Shown here: piece after piece, positions 9,970 through 17,950 of the stretch
Layout: every line of letters starts with the position of its first letter
Numbering within the stretch: position 1 is the first letter of the stretch
Assembly (NCBI RefSeq): GCF_000236565.1
Contig: NZ_AHAM01000144.1
Span: 22,684-86,683 of the forward strand
Direction: 5' to 3'
DNA: 64,000 nt
DNA from: Mesorhizobium alhagi CCNWXJ12-2
GTDB lineage: Bacteria; Pseudomonadota; Alphaproteobacteria; Rhizobiales; Rhizobiaceae
Translations under genes and position numbers: made by a program
The notes under the pieces: model-generated
Seen by the model: the letters and a program-made list of their open reading frames with translations, nothing else
Told to the model about the DNA's origin: nothing
Databases searched by the model: none

Positions 9970-10629
9970 CTAGCGCTCGATCCGGCCGTACCGTGCTTCC
10001 AGCCAGCGCAGCAGGATAACCGAGAACAGGCTGATGACGAGGAAGAAGGCGCCGACCAGCGTGATCGGCTCGATGTAGCGATAGCTGGAATTGGCGACGC
10101 TTTTCGCCTGGTTCATCAGCTCGAGCACGGTGATGGCCGAAAGCAGCGGCGTTTCCTTGAACATGGCGATGAAATAGTTGGCCAGCGCCGGAATCATCGG
10201 CGGCAGCGCCTGCGGCAGGATAATGCGCGTCCATGTCTGCGTCGAATTGAGATTGCAGGCTTTCGCCGCCTCCCACTGGCCGCGCGGCACATTCTCGATG
10301 CCGGCGCGGTAAACCTCCGCAGTGTAGGTACCGTAATGCAGGCCGAGGCCGATCACGCCCGCCACCAGCGGCGAGAGCAGGATGCCGATGTCGGGCAGTA
10401 CGAAGAAGATGAAATAGAGCTGCACCAGAAGCGGGGTGCCTCGGATGAACTCGGCAAGGAAGCCGACGGTGCGCGACAAAAGCCGGTTCGGCGAGCGCCG
10501 CGCCAGCGCAATTCCCAGCCCGACGATTGCCGCCAGGACCGAGCCGAGCAGCGTGGCCAGGATGGTGATCTTCACGCCGTCAACAAGCGTCGGAAAGATC
10601 TCTCGGACGAAGTTCCAGTCCCATTCCAT
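9970..10629 (-). CDS. ehuD: Ectoine/hydroxyectoine ABC transporter permease EhuD
   Basis: A 219-residue HisM/GlnP-type amino-acid ABC permease. It shows about five transmembrane helices and the EAA loop (RGQWEAAKACNLNSTQTWTRIILPQALP) that contacts the ATPase. The N-terminus EWDWNFVREIFPTLVDGVKIT and FIRGTPLLVQLYFIFF are typical of polar-amino-acid permeases. It pairs with EhuC as the membrane heterodimer. Its ATG overlaps the ehuC stop by one base, indicating translational coupling. Confidence 0.93.
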   Translation of the reverse strand: MEWDWNFVREIFPTLVDGVKITILATLLGSVLAAIVGLGIALARRSPNRLLSRTVGFLAEFIRGTPLLVQLYFIFFVLPDIGILLSPLVAGVIGLGLHYGTYTAEVYRAGIENVPRGQWEAAKACNLNSTQTWTRIILPQALPPMIPALANYFIAMFKETPLLSAITVLELMNQAKSVANSSYRYIEPITLVGAFFLVISLFSVILLRWLEARYGRIER

Positions 10630-11288
10630 CAGACGCGCACTCCGTCGAGGCCGCGCGCCATGCGGCGTTCAAGCCCGCGCACGCCCCATGAAATGACGCA
10701 CGCCATGGCGAAATAGAGGATCAGGATGGTGGTGAACGGCACCAGCGTGTTTCCGGTCTGGGCGCGCACCACCTGCGCCTGGAACGTCATGTCGGTCAGC
10801 GAAATCAGCGACACCACCGCCGTCGCCTTCAGAAGCTCGATGGCATTGTTGCCGAAGGTCGGCAGCATCACCAGCAGCGCCTGCGGCAGGATGATGTGGC
10901 GCATGCATTGCCAGCGGCCAAGATTGAGCGCGGTGCAGGCCTCGTACTGCTCGCGGCCGACCGATTTTATCGCGCCGCGCACCACTTCCGCACCGTAGGC
11001 GCCGACATTAAGCCCCAGCGCCAGAATGCCGGCCTGTAGCGGCGTCAGCGAGATGCCGAAGAAGGGCAGCACGAAATAGGCCCAGAACAACTGCACGAAG
11101 ATCGAGGTGCCGCGGAAGAATTCGATATAGGCGGTGGCCAGCGCACGCACCGCGAAGAAGCGCGACAGCCGGCCAAGCCCTGCCAGGAACGCCATGACCA
11201 GCGCCAGCGCCGACCCCATCACGGTGAGCTGGATGGTGACCAGCGCGCCGTCGAGGATCAGTCCTATATAGCCGGACCAGTCGATCAT
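10629..11288 (-). CDS. ehuC: Ectoine/hydroxyectoine ABC transporter permease EhuC
   Basis: A 219-residue partner of EhuD in the polar-amino-acid permease family. It contains AYIEFFRGTSIFVQLFW near the second helix and the EAA-loop segment GREQYEACTALNLGRWQCMRHIILPQ. ATG 11288 (MIDWSGYIGL) is preferred: the frame extends to 11357, but the added residues come from the spacer and look non-coding. A palindromic repeat lies between this gene and ehuB. Confidence 0.92.
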   Translation of the reverse strand: MIDWSGYIGLILDGALVTIQLTVMGSALALVMAFLAGLGRLSRFFAVRALATAYIEFFRGTSIFVQLFWAYFVLPFFGISLTPLQAGILALGLNVGAYGAEVVRGAIKSVGREQYEACTALNLGRWQCMRHIILPQALLVMLPTFGNNAIELLKATAVVSLISLTDMTFQAQVVRAQTGNTLVPFTTILILYFAMACVISWGVRGLERRMARGLDGVRV

Positions 11289-11342
11289 GGAGGGGATTTG
11301 CTTTCCGGTTTTGACGTTAGGGGGTGAGATCGCCGCTGCTGT

Positions 11343-11425
11343 CTTCTCCCCGTTCACGGGGAGAAGATGCCGGCAGGCAGATGAGGGGCGGCGGGAACCG
11401 ACGAGAGTAGGCGCCGCCCCTCATC
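11343..11425. repeat. Palindromic intergenic repeat between ehuB and ehuC
   Basis: Two successive hairpins. One has 10-bp perfect arms at 11343-11352 / 11357-11366 (CTTCTCCCCG / CGGGGAGAAG, TTCA loop). The other has 14-bp arms at 11380-11393 / 11412-11425 (GATGAGGGGCGGCG and complement). The layout matches rhizobial intergenic palindromic elements. In an operon, a structure right after the binding-protein gene often sets its mRNA level above the permeases. Confidence 0.7.
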
Positions 11426-11444
11426 CAGCCCTTCGGAGCGGTTT

Positions 11445-12320
11445 TTACTGCGCCGCGCAGAGCTTTTCGCGCGAGGTCGACATCGCCGCCGCGGCCGAGA
11501 AGCCGTAGGGCTCGATGATCTTGGCGAACTCGCCCGATTCCTTCATCTTGGCGAGTTCCACGTCGTAGGCGTCGCGCAGGGCTTCGTCGCCCTTCCTGAA
11601 GGCGGCGCCATCGCAATAGACCGGCGCGCCCTGGACCGGGGCGACCACTTCGAGGTTCGGGTCGTTGGCCTTGCTGGCCAGATCGTTGATCGACAGGACC
11701 GGCAGCGAATAGACGTCGACGCGACCGTCCTGCAGCATCTTCAGGCCGCTCTGGCCGTCCGGCACGACGATTACCCGCTCGCGCGGCACGCCGGCTTCGA
11801 GCGCCAGCTTCTCCTCGGTGCCGCCGCCCGGCGCGCCAATCGTGCCCGTCGGATCCTTGGCGATGTCGGCGAAGCTCTGGAAGCCCTTCGGGTTGCCCTT
11901 CTTGAGCAGGAAGGCTTCAGCGTCGCACAGCACCGGCTCGGAATAGGCGACGGCGGCGCAACGCTCCGGCTTCATGAACAGGCCGGCGGTGACGACGTCG
12001 TGGCGTCCGGCCTGCAGGCCGGGGATCATCGCGCCATATTCCGAGATCGAGGCGACGATTTCCGGAACGCCGAGCTTCTGGAAAATCACGCGCGCCACAT
12101 CAGGAGCGGCGCCCGAGACCTTGCCGTCGGCGCCGACCGCCGTGAAGGGCGGCTCGTTGGCGATGGCCACGCGGGCAAAACCCTGCGCCTTCAGTTCCTC
12201 GAGCTTGTTTTCGTCGGCAACGCTCGACCCGGATGCGACGAATGCCGCCAAGATGGCCGCGGCCGCCACGCCGGCGGTGCCGGCCAGAATTGCTATCTTT
12301 TTCACTGTTCCCAACTCCAT
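11445..12320 (-). CDS. ehuB: Ectoine/hydroxyectoine ABC transporter substrate-binding protein EhuB
   Basis: A 291-residue periplasmic binding protein of the polar-amino-acid (SBP family 3) type. It has a signal peptide (MELGTVKKIAILAGTAGV, Ala-rich core, cleavage likely near SSVADE). The mature protein contains FTAVGADGKVSGAAPDVARVIFQ, the usual ligand-lobe motif. EhuB binds ectoine and 5-hydroxyectoine for delivery to EhuCD. ATG 12320 is chosen; a GTG at 12338 is in frame but no better supported. It lies 49 nt after ehuA, and a repeat element follows. Confidence 0.93.
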   Translation of the reverse strand: MELGTVKKIAILAGTAGVAAAAILAAFVASGSSVADENKLEELKAQGFARVAIANEPPFTAVGADGKVSGAAPDVARVIFQKLGVPEIVASISEYGAMIPGLQAGRHDVVTAGLFMKPERCAAVAYSEPVLCDAEAFLLKKGNPKGFQSFADIAKDPTGTIGAPGGGTEEKLALEAGVPRERVIVVPDGQSGLKMLQDGRVDVYSLPVLSINDLASKANDPNLEVVAPVQGAPVYCDGAAFRKGDEALRDAYDVELAKMKESGEFAKIIEPYGFSAAAAMSTSREKLCAAQ

Positions 12321-12369
12321 GGTTTTCTTGTGGTTCACTGCTTGCGGCGAACTCGCCGCCCCATTGCGG

Positions 12370-13155
12370 TCAGACCCGATGTCCGGCCGCGATGATCTTT
12401 TTCAGGAAGGTCTGTGTGCGCTCCTGCTTCGGATGCCTGAATATGTCATCGGGCTTGCCCTCCTCGACGATCCTGCCGCGGTCGAAGAACAGGATCCGGT
12501 CGGCGAAATCGTGGGCGAAGCCCATCTCGTGGGTGACGAGCAGCATGGTCATGTCTGTTTCGTCCGCCAGCTTGCGCATGACGTTCAGCACTTCCTCGAC
12601 CAGTTCCGGGTCGAGCGCCGAGGTCACCTCGTCGAACAGCATGATCTTGGGCGACAGCGCCAGAGCGCGGGCGATGGCGACACGCTGCTTTTGCCCCCCG
12701 GAAAGCTGCGCCGGCATGGCCTTTGCCTTGTCGGCCATGCCGACCATGTCGAGGAGTTCCATCGCCCGCTTCTCGGCCGCGGCGCGCGGCATGCCTTTGG
12801 TCAGCATCGGCGCCAGGGTGACGTTGTCGAGCACGCATTTGTGCGGAAACAGGTTGAAGAGCTGGAAAACCATGCCGATCTTCTGGCGCATCCTGGTCAG
12901 ATGACGCTCATCCGCCGGCAGCAACTGGCCGTTGCGCTCCACGTGATAGAGCTGTTCGCCGTCGATTTGGATGTGGCCGTCGTCGATGAGCTCCAGCGTC
13001 ATCAGGATGCGCAGGATGGTCGTCTTGCCAGATCCGGACGGGCCGATCAGCGCCAGTTTTTCGCCCGGCATCACTTCCATCGACAGGCCGTCCAGCACCT
13101 TGAAAGAGCCGAAGCTCTTGGAAATGCTATCTATTTTGATGATGGGCGCAGGCAT
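12370..13155 (-). CDS. ehuA: Ectoine/hydroxyectoine ABC transporter ATP-binding protein EhuA
   Basis: A 261-residue amino-acid-type ABC ATPase. It carries Walker A ([10 protein letters not shown], about residue 39), Q-loop ([18 protein letters not shown]), signature ([16 protein letters not shown]), Walker B ([11 protein letters not shown], reading MLFDE) and the switch His (VTHEMGFAH). The ATG at 13155 follows GGGGAA at good spacing. It is the first transporter gene of the leftward ectoine operon; the direct-repeat elements at 13203-13240 lie in its leader. Confidence 0.94.
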   Translation of the reverse strand: MPAPIIKIDSISKSFGSFKVLDGLSMEVMPGEKLALIGPSGSGKTTILRILMTLELIDDGHIQIDGEQLYHVERNGQLLPADERHLTRMRQKIGMVFQLFNLFPHKCVLDNVTLAPMLTKGMPRAAAEKRAMELLDMVGMADKAKAMPAQLSGGQKQRVAIARALALSPKIMLFDEVTSALDPELVEEVLNVMRKLADETDMTMLLVTHEMGFAHDFADRILFFDRGRIVEEGKPDDIFRHPKQERTQTFLKKIIAAGHRV

Positions 13156-13202
13156 GCGTTTCCCCGTCGGAGGGCCGATTGCCCCGACGATGGGGAAGTT
13201 AC

Positions 13203-13240
13203 AAAATCATGTCAATTGCGAAAATAAAATCATGACAATT
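13203..13240 (-). promoter_or_regulatory. Tandem operator candidates AATTG(A/T)CATGATTTT upstream of ehuA
   Basis: Two direct copies of a 15-mer, 14 of 15 bases identical, occupy 13203-13217 and 13226-13240. They start 23 bp apart, about two helical turns, so they present on the same DNA face. They lie 48-85 nt upstream of the ehuA start, and the upstream copy touches the asnC stop codon. Related copies occur at 13755-13764, 13792-13801 and 13826-13835 beside the asnC and enuR starts. A binding site for EnuR or the AsnC protein is the natural inference. Confidence 0.55.
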
Positions 13241-13763
13241 ATTTAGCGAAACCGCCCCGATCCTGCCCGATCAGTTCCTCCACCGGCAGGGCCGTCTCCT
13301 CCTTCACCGTCTTGGTGACGATGTAAGTGAAGTAGCGGTCGATGCCGATCTCGCGCTCGAGCAGGCCGTCGACCAGCCGCTGATAGGCGTCGATGTCGCG
13401 CGCCATTACCTTCAGTACATAATCGACGCCGCCGCCGACCGACCAGCAGGCGACGATCTCGGGGATGTCGCGTATGGCGCGCTCGAAACGGTCGAAATCG
13501 GCCTGCCTGTGCGCGCCGAGCGTCACCTCCATCAGCACGGTGGCGACCGGCGCGATCTGGCGTATGGAGATCCTGGCGTGGTAGCCGCTGACGATACCGG
13601 CCTTTTCCAGTTTTCTGAGCCGCATCCAGCACGGCGTCGGCGACAGGCCGACGCGTTCGGCCAGCGCCAGCTTGGTGATGCGCCCGTCGCGCTGGATCGC
13701 GTCGAGGATGCGCAGGTCGATCGGGTCGAGCTTCATGCCGGACATGGACGGGAGAATTGTCAT
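13239..13763 (-). CDS. doeX: Lrp/AsnC-family regulator of ectoine catabolism (DoeX/AsnC)
   Basis: A 174-residue Lrp/AsnC protein. The N-terminal winged HTH (DPIDLRILDAIQRDGRITKLALAERVGLSPTPCWMRLRKLEKAGIV) is followed by an AsnC ligand/oligomer domain (RDIPEIVACWSVGGGVDYVLKVMARDIDAYQRLV). Genes of this type are regularly embedded in ectoine-degradation clusters (DoeX in Halomonas, AsnC in Ruegeria) and act with EnuR. Several in-frame ATGs exist: 13763, 13745 and 13736. I give 13763, but the Shine-Dalgarno evidence is weak for all three. It is divergent from enuR and upstream of ehuA. Confidence 0.85.
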   Translation of the reverse strand: MTILPSMSGMKLDPIDLRILDAIQRDGRITKLALAERVGLSPTPCWMRLRKLEKAGIVSGYHARISIRQIAPVATVLMEVTLGAHRQADFDRFERAIRDIPEIVACWSVGGGVDYVLKVMARDIDAYQRLVDGLLEREIGIDRYFTYIVTKTVKEETALPVEELIGQDRGGFAK

Positions 13764-13835
13764 GCGCCAAGCATGATCCCGCATTTTTTCGATTGTCAAT
13801 TGCACTGATTCTGATCTCTTATGAGTCATGACATT
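13755..13835. promoter_or_regulatory. Divergent doeX-enuR control region with three further AATTG(A/T)CAT-like elements
   Basis: The doeX-enuR gap is short. It holds AATTGTCATG (13755-13764, overlapping the doeX start), ATTGTCAATT (13792-13801) and, overlapping the enuR start codon, TCATGACATT (13826-13835). These share their core with the tandem pair in front of ehuA. The positions suggest autoregulation of both regulators by blocking initiation. Which protein binds is not shown by the sequence. Confidence 0.45.
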
Positions 13836-15213
13836 GTGGCGCCCCGATCCGGACCTCATCAGACGCCCCGCCTATCTCTCGCTCGCCGAGCAGATCGCGC
13901 GGGCGATCCATGACGGCCGGCTGGAAAGCGGCGCGCGGCTGCCGACCCACCGGCGCATGGCCGACGATCTGAAGCTGTCGGTGCAGACGGTCAGCCGCGC
14001 CTATGAGGAACTGATCCGGCGCGGGCTGATCTCCGGCGAGATCGGCCGCGGCAGCTTCGTGCAGACGCGCCGCCGCGAACCGGATCCGCCCTACCTGCCG
14101 GAGCGGCTGGGCGAGGTCATCGACCTCTCGATCCTGAAGCCGGTCTGCGAGCCGATGCATCTCGACAGGATAAAGCGGGCGCTGGGCTGGCTGGCGGAAA
14201 ACCTGCCGGCGAGTTCGGCGCTGTCGTTCCGGCCGAATGTCGTTTTCCCGCGCCACAGGGCGGTGGCGGTGGAGTGGCTGAAGGCCTGCGGCTTGAGCAT
14301 TTCGCCGCAGAACATCAGCCTCACCAACGGCGCCACGGCCGGCATGACGGTCGCCCTGATGAGCGTCGCTCCACCCGGCTCAACGGTGGCGACCGAGGCG
14401 ATCGGCCATCATACGTTGATCCCGCTCGCCACCTATCTCGGCTTCAACCTAGAAGGGCTGGCGATCGACGACCAGGGCATGGTCCCCGAAGCGCTTGACG
14501 CGGCCTGCCGGGAATCGCCTATCCGCGCGGTTTTCCTGCAGCCTTCGGTCATCAATCCCACCGCGACCCTGATGAGCGCCGAACGGCGCGAGGCGATCGC
14601 GGCGGTGGCGCGCAAGCACGATCTGGCGATCATCGAAAACGACGTGCTCGGCCCGCTGGTCGAGAAGAGGCCGCCGCCGGTGGCGGCTTTTGCGCCGGAA
14701 CGCACGCTCTACGTCACCAGCTTCACCAAGATCGTGCTTCCGGGCCTGCGCATCGGCTATCTCGCCGCGCCCGACCGTTATGTCGCGGCGGTCGCGAACC
14801 GCCATCTCGTCTCGAACTGGATGGCGACGCCGATAATGGCCGAAATCGCCACCAAATGGGTAGCGGACGGCACCGCCATGGAACTGGTCGAGTGGCAGCG
14901 CGAGGCGTTGAAACGTCGGCACGCCATCGCCGCCGAACTGTTTGCGAACGTGCCTTATCGCGCACACCGCGACGGCCTGCATGTCTGGCTGCCGCTGAGC
15001 GGCGAGCGCTCGGAAGAGGGTTTTGTCGCCCAGGCGAGGCTGCAGGGCGTGGCGATCGCGCCGGGCGCTTCGTTCAAAATTTCGCAGGACGAATGGCGGC
15101 CGGCGGTGCGCATCTCGCTCGGCTCGACGACGGAAGGCGAGCTTCGCGCCGGCCTCGGAGTGGTCGCGAAGCTGCTTCTCGGCGACCCGGAACACCTGCT
15201 TCTGGCGATCTGA
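13828..15213 (+). CDS. enuR: MocR/GntR-type regulator EnuR of ectoine utilization
   Basis: A 461-residue MocR-type protein. An N-terminal GntR winged HTH (about 10-78, with LPTHRRMADDLKLSVQTVSRAYEEL) is joined to an aminotransferase fold-type I domain. The PLP-binding lysine is residue 301, in SFTKIVLPGLRIGY, close to the position reported for Ruegeria EnuR. In that system EnuR represses the uptake and catabolic genes and is released when PLP reacts with N-alpha-acetyl-diaminobutyrate or diaminobutyrate. Divergent placement from doeX-ehuABCD supports the same job here. The catalytic-type domain should not be a working transaminase. Confidence 0.93.
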   Translation: MTLWRPDPDLIRRPAYLSLAEQIARAIHDGRLESGARLPTHRRMADDLKLSVQTVSRAYEELIRRGLISGEIGRGSFVQTRRREPDPPYLPERLGEVIDLSILKPVCEPMHLDRIKRALGWLAENLPASSALSFRPNVVFPRHRAVAVEWLKACGLSISPQNISLTNGATAGMTVALMSVAPPGSTVATEAIGHHTLIPLATYLGFNLEGLAIDDQGMVPEALDAACRESPIRAVFLQPSVINPTATLMSAERREAIAAVARKHDLAIIENDVLGPLVEKRPPPVAAFAPERTLYVTSFTKIVLPGLRIGYLAAPDRYVAAVANRHLVSNWMATPIMAEIATKWVADGTAMELVEWQREALKRRHAIAAELFANVPYRAHRDGLHVWLPLSGERSEEGFVAQARLQGVAIAPGASFKISQDEWRPAVRISLGSTTEGELRAGLGVVAKLLLGDPEHLLLAI

Positions 15214-15273
15214 ATTCCCACCTGCGGGGATAAAATCGAGCGATCTTCAGAATCTGAAACGGATTTTCTCTCG

Positions 15274-15300
15274 TGATTTCAGCGCTGTAGCGCGAAATCA
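15274..15300 (+). terminator. Stem-loop downstream of enuR
   Basis: TGATTTC / GAAATCA outer arms enclose a GCGCT / AGCGC inner stem, with one bulged A. The structure lies about 60 nt past the enuR stop. It has no clear T-run, so it is a candidate 3'-end hairpin only. Confidence 0.3.
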
Positions 15301-15401
15301 GGACAATTCGCTATGCGAAATTTGTTCACAATGCCCTTCGTCCTGCACTCTCAGGCCGAAATAGCTGAAAATTTGCGTTCCCTTGCGGCATATGCGATAA
15401 G

Positions 15402-15419
15402 TGACCAACTAAGTGGTCA
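15402..15419. promoter_or_regulatory. Inverted repeat TGACCA-N6-TGGTCA before the Phd/VapC genes
   Basis: Perfect 6-bp arms separated by 6 bases, ending one base before the GGAG ribosome-binding site of the antitoxin gene (ATG 15431). Placement and symmetry fit the autoregulatory operator that Phd/VapB antitoxins normally bind. Confidence 0.5.
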
Positions 15420-15430
15420 GGAGCAATGTC

Positions 15431-15673
15431 ATGACGACGATCAGCCTAGCCGAGGCAAAGGCCAAGCTCAGCGAACTCGTCGAACGCGCAGCGGCTGGCG
15501 AAACGGTAGAGATCACCAAGCGCGGCAAGCCGGTGGCTCGCATTGTCGCGCCGAGCCAGGAGCGAAAGCCAATCAGAGCCGCTGACTTGCGTTCCATTAC
15601 CGAGAAGATGACGATGCAGAAAGAGTCGGCCGGCGATTTCATGCGCTGGTTGCGCGACACTGACCGTTACTAA
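15431..15673 (+). CDS. Phd/YefM-family antitoxin
   Basis: An 80-residue Phd-type antitoxin. The N-terminus TTISLAEAKAKLSELVERAAAGETVEITKRGKPVARIV is the Phd/YefM DNA-binding and dimer fold. The C-terminal third (KMTMQKESAGDFMRWLRDTDRY) is the likely toxin-wrapping tail. GGAG sits 8 nt before the ATG. It is directly followed by a VapC-type PIN gene and should neutralise it and repress the pair. The two genes lie between enuR and the doeC/doeD-like genes of the ectoine island, which is unusual. Confidence 0.9.
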   Translation: MTTISLAEAKAKLSELVERAAAGETVEITKRGKPVARIVAPSQERKPIRAADLRSITEKMTMQKESAGDFMRWLRDTDRY

Positions 15674-15674
15674 A

Positions 15675-16097
15675 TTGCTCTACATCGACACATCCCTATT
15701 GGTATCGTCGCTGACGAGGGAGCCCGACTCGCCGCGTATCCAGGTGTGGTTGGAACGCGAGACCGCCGACGGCGGGCTCATCAGTTGGCTTGTCGAGACC
15801 GAGTTCTCCGCCGCGCTTTCCGTAAAACTCCGCAGGGGCGACATCGACCGAGCCGGGCGTACCGCTGCGAGGCAAGGCTTCGTCGACCTCATCGCGGTGG
15901 CGCTGGCAAGTGTTCCTGTTGAGCGGCATCACTACCAATTGGCGGCGAATTTCGCCGATCGTCATTCGCTGGGACTCCGCGCGGCCGACGCCTTGCATCT
16001 CGCCATCGCGTATGACAACGGCGCCACACTTTGCACGCTCGACCGGCGATTGTCCGAAGCCGGTCCGGAAGTCGGTGTCGACACGATTCTTGTTTGA
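15675..16097 (+). CDS. vapC: VapC-family PIN-domain toxin
   Basis: A 140-residue PIN-domain ribonuclease. The conserved acidic residues are visible: Asp in LLYIDTSLLV, Glu in VETEFSAAL, Asp in LRAADALHLAIA and the C-terminal Asp in LCTLDRRL. The apparent start is TTG at 15675, two bases after the antitoxin stop. No ATG or GTG is in frame nearby, so translation probably depends on coupling to the antitoxin. VapC toxins cut tRNA or rRNA; the target cannot be read from the sequence. All catalytic positions look intact, so it may well be active. Confidence 0.88.
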   Translation: MLYIDTSLLVSSLTREPDSPRIQVWLERETADGGLISWLVETEFSAALSVKLRRGDIDRAGRTAARQGFVDLIAVALASVPVERHHYQLAANFADRHSLGLRAADALHLAIAYDNGATLCTLDRRLSEAGPEVGVDTILV

Positions 16098-16239
16098 TGG
16101 TTGAGAGTACCGACGTCAGGAATTCTCTTCCTCTCCGGACTGTATGAGAGAATCTCTCTTTACGCGCCCCCGCCAACAGCCTCTTTCTCCATTATTCCTT
16201 GCTAGATTCGGCCTTGATCCCAACCAGCGAGGCCCTTCC

Positions 16240-17733
16240 ATGTCCGCGCATTTCGCACGATCGCACCGACCCGACGCTCTCGACCGGCTTTCCGACCGCC
16301 GGCTGCTGCGCGAACTCGCCTATGTCGACGGGCACTGGACGGCGGGCGAGGCCGGCCACGGCTTTGCCGTCACCGATCCTGCCAGCAGCGAAACCGTCGC
16401 CTGGGTGGCGTCGCTTGACGCCGGACAGACCTCGGCCGCGATAGACGCGGCGGCCATGGCCTTTCCGAAATGGAAGGCGCTGCTGCCGCAGCAGCGTTCG
16501 GCCGTGCTGCGAAAATGGTTCGAGCTGATCGTCGCCGCGAGGGAAGACCTGGCGCTGCTGATGACGCTGGAGCAGGGCAAGCCACTGGCGGAATCTCGCG
16601 GCGAGATCGATTACGCCGTCTCCTTCGTCGAATGGTATGCCGAGGAAGCGAAACGCCTCAATGCCGAGAGCGTGACCAGCCACCTTCCCGGCGCGGAAAT
16701 GATGGTGCGGCGCGAGCCGCTTGGCGTCGTCGGCGTGGTGACGCCGTGGAATTTTCCCTCCGCCATGCTGACCCGCAAGGCCGCCGCGGCGCTGGCCGCC
16801 GGATGCACCATCGTCGCCCACCCCTCCTCCGAGACGCCGCTGTCGGCGCTGGCGCTGGCCGAACTGGGCGAGCGCGCCGGCCTGCCGGCGGGCGTGTTCA
16901 ACATCGTCACTGGCGACGCCGCGACGATTGTCGGCAGAATGTGCGAGGACGCCCGCGTGCGCGCGCTCTCCTTCACCGGCTCGACCGAGATCGGCCGGCT
17001 GATCGCGGCGCAATGCGCGCCGACCATGAAGCGGCTGGTGATGGAGCTTGGCGGGCATGCGCCGCTCATAATTTTTGATGACGCCGATCTCGAGCGTGCG
17101 GTGAAGATCGCCGTCGACGCCAAATTCGCCACCTCCGGCCAGGATTGCCTCGCCGCCAACCGCATCTACGTGCAGCGCGGCATCTACGGCAAATTCTGCG
17201 AGGCCTATGCCAAGCGCATTGCCATGCTGAATGTCGGGCATGGTCTCATGGAAGACGCCGATATCGGCCCGCTGATGCACGAGCGCGCGGTCGTCAAAGT
17301 CGAGGAGCAGGTCGCCGACGCCATCGAGCGCGGCGCCCGGCTTGTTACCGGCGGCAAGCGGCATCCGGCCGGAAAGCTGTTCTTCCAGCCGACGCTGCTC
17401 GCCGATGTCGGCGACGATGCGCTGATCATGCGAGAGGAGACGTTCGGCCCTGTCGCGGCGGTGACGCCTTTTGACACGGAGGCGGAGGTTGTCGCCCGCG
17501 CCAACGACACCGAATACGGCCTCGTCGCCTACGTCGTGACCGAGAACGGCGCGCGCCAGTTGCGCATGGGCCGGGCGCTGGACTACGGCATGGTGGCGAT
17601 CAACCGCGTGAAGATCACCGGCGCGCCGATCCCCTTCGGTGGGGTCAAGCAGTCCGGCATCGGCCGCGAAGGCTCGCGGCATGGGCTGGAGGCGTTTACC
17701 GATCTGAAGTATCTGTGCCTGGATGCGGCGTGA
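16240..17733 (+). CDS. NAD(P)-dependent semialdehyde dehydrogenase, likely DoeC/Ssd of ectoine catabolism
   Basis: A 497-residue aldehyde dehydrogenase of the succinate-semialdehyde dehydrogenase (GabD) type. The landmarks are VTPWNFPSAM, FTGSTEIGR, the general-base Glu in MELGGHAP, the nucleophile Cys in SGQDCLAANR and EETFGPVA. ATG 16240 follows GAGGCCC; the extension to 16144 has no support. Ectoine clusters commonly carry such a gene to oxidise aspartate semialdehyde to aspartate after the DoeD transamination. Its place before an aminotransferase gene in the ectoine island makes that role likely. GABA degradation is the alternative. Confidence 0.85.
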   Translation: MSAHFARSHRPDALDRLSDRRLLRELAYVDGHWTAGEAGHGFAVTDPASSETVAWVASLDAGQTSAAIDAAAMAFPKWKALLPQQRSAVLRKWFELIVAAREDLALLMTLEQGKPLAESRGEIDYAVSFVEWYAEEAKRLNAESVTSHLPGAEMMVRREPLGVVGVVTPWNFPSAMLTRKAAAALAAGCTIVAHPSSETPLSALALAELGERAGLPAGVFNIVTGDAATIVGRMCEDARVRALSFTGSTEIGRLIAAQCAPTMKRLVMELGGHAPLIIFDDADLERAVKIAVDAKFATSGQDCLAANRIYVQRGIYGKFCEAYAKRIAMLNVGHGLMEDADIGPLMHERAVVKVEEQVADAIERGARLVTGGKRHPAGKLFFQPTLLADVGDDALIMREETFGPVAAVTPFDTEAEVVARANDTEYGLVAYVVTENGARQLRMGRALDYGMVAINRVKITGAPIPFGGVKQSGIGREGSRHGLEAFTDLKYLCLDAA

Positions 17734-17767
17734 GATTGGCTGCTCTGCTGATGTATTCTTCCCGCTT

Positions 17768-17889
17768 CGCCCCCTCCACCACGCTTCGCGTGGTCCCCCT
17801 CCCCCGCTTCGCAGGTGAGGAACCGGCGTGGCCGCTGATCCTCCCCCGTTTGCAGGGGAGGGGGACCGCCGAGGGCGGTGGAGGGGGCG
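17768..17889. repeat. Palindromic intergenic repeat between the dehydrogenase and aminotransferase genes
   Basis: Long inverted arms at 17768-17804 and 17855-17889 match at both ends (CGCCCCCTCCACC and GGTCCCCCTCCCC with their complements) and differ in an inner mini-hairpin. The unit fills most of the 217-nt gap. It looks like the same class of element as those at 19342 and 43591. Confidence 0.7.
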
Positions 17890-17950
17890 CTAGACATATA
17901 CATCAGGGATGCTGAAGCGCCCTTCCCTACAATGAACTGGAGTACCTGAC

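Noticed and set aside
13828..15213. Working aminotransferase
   Set aside because: The fused N-terminal GntR helix-turn-helix and the divergent position mark it as a MocR-type regulator (EnuR).
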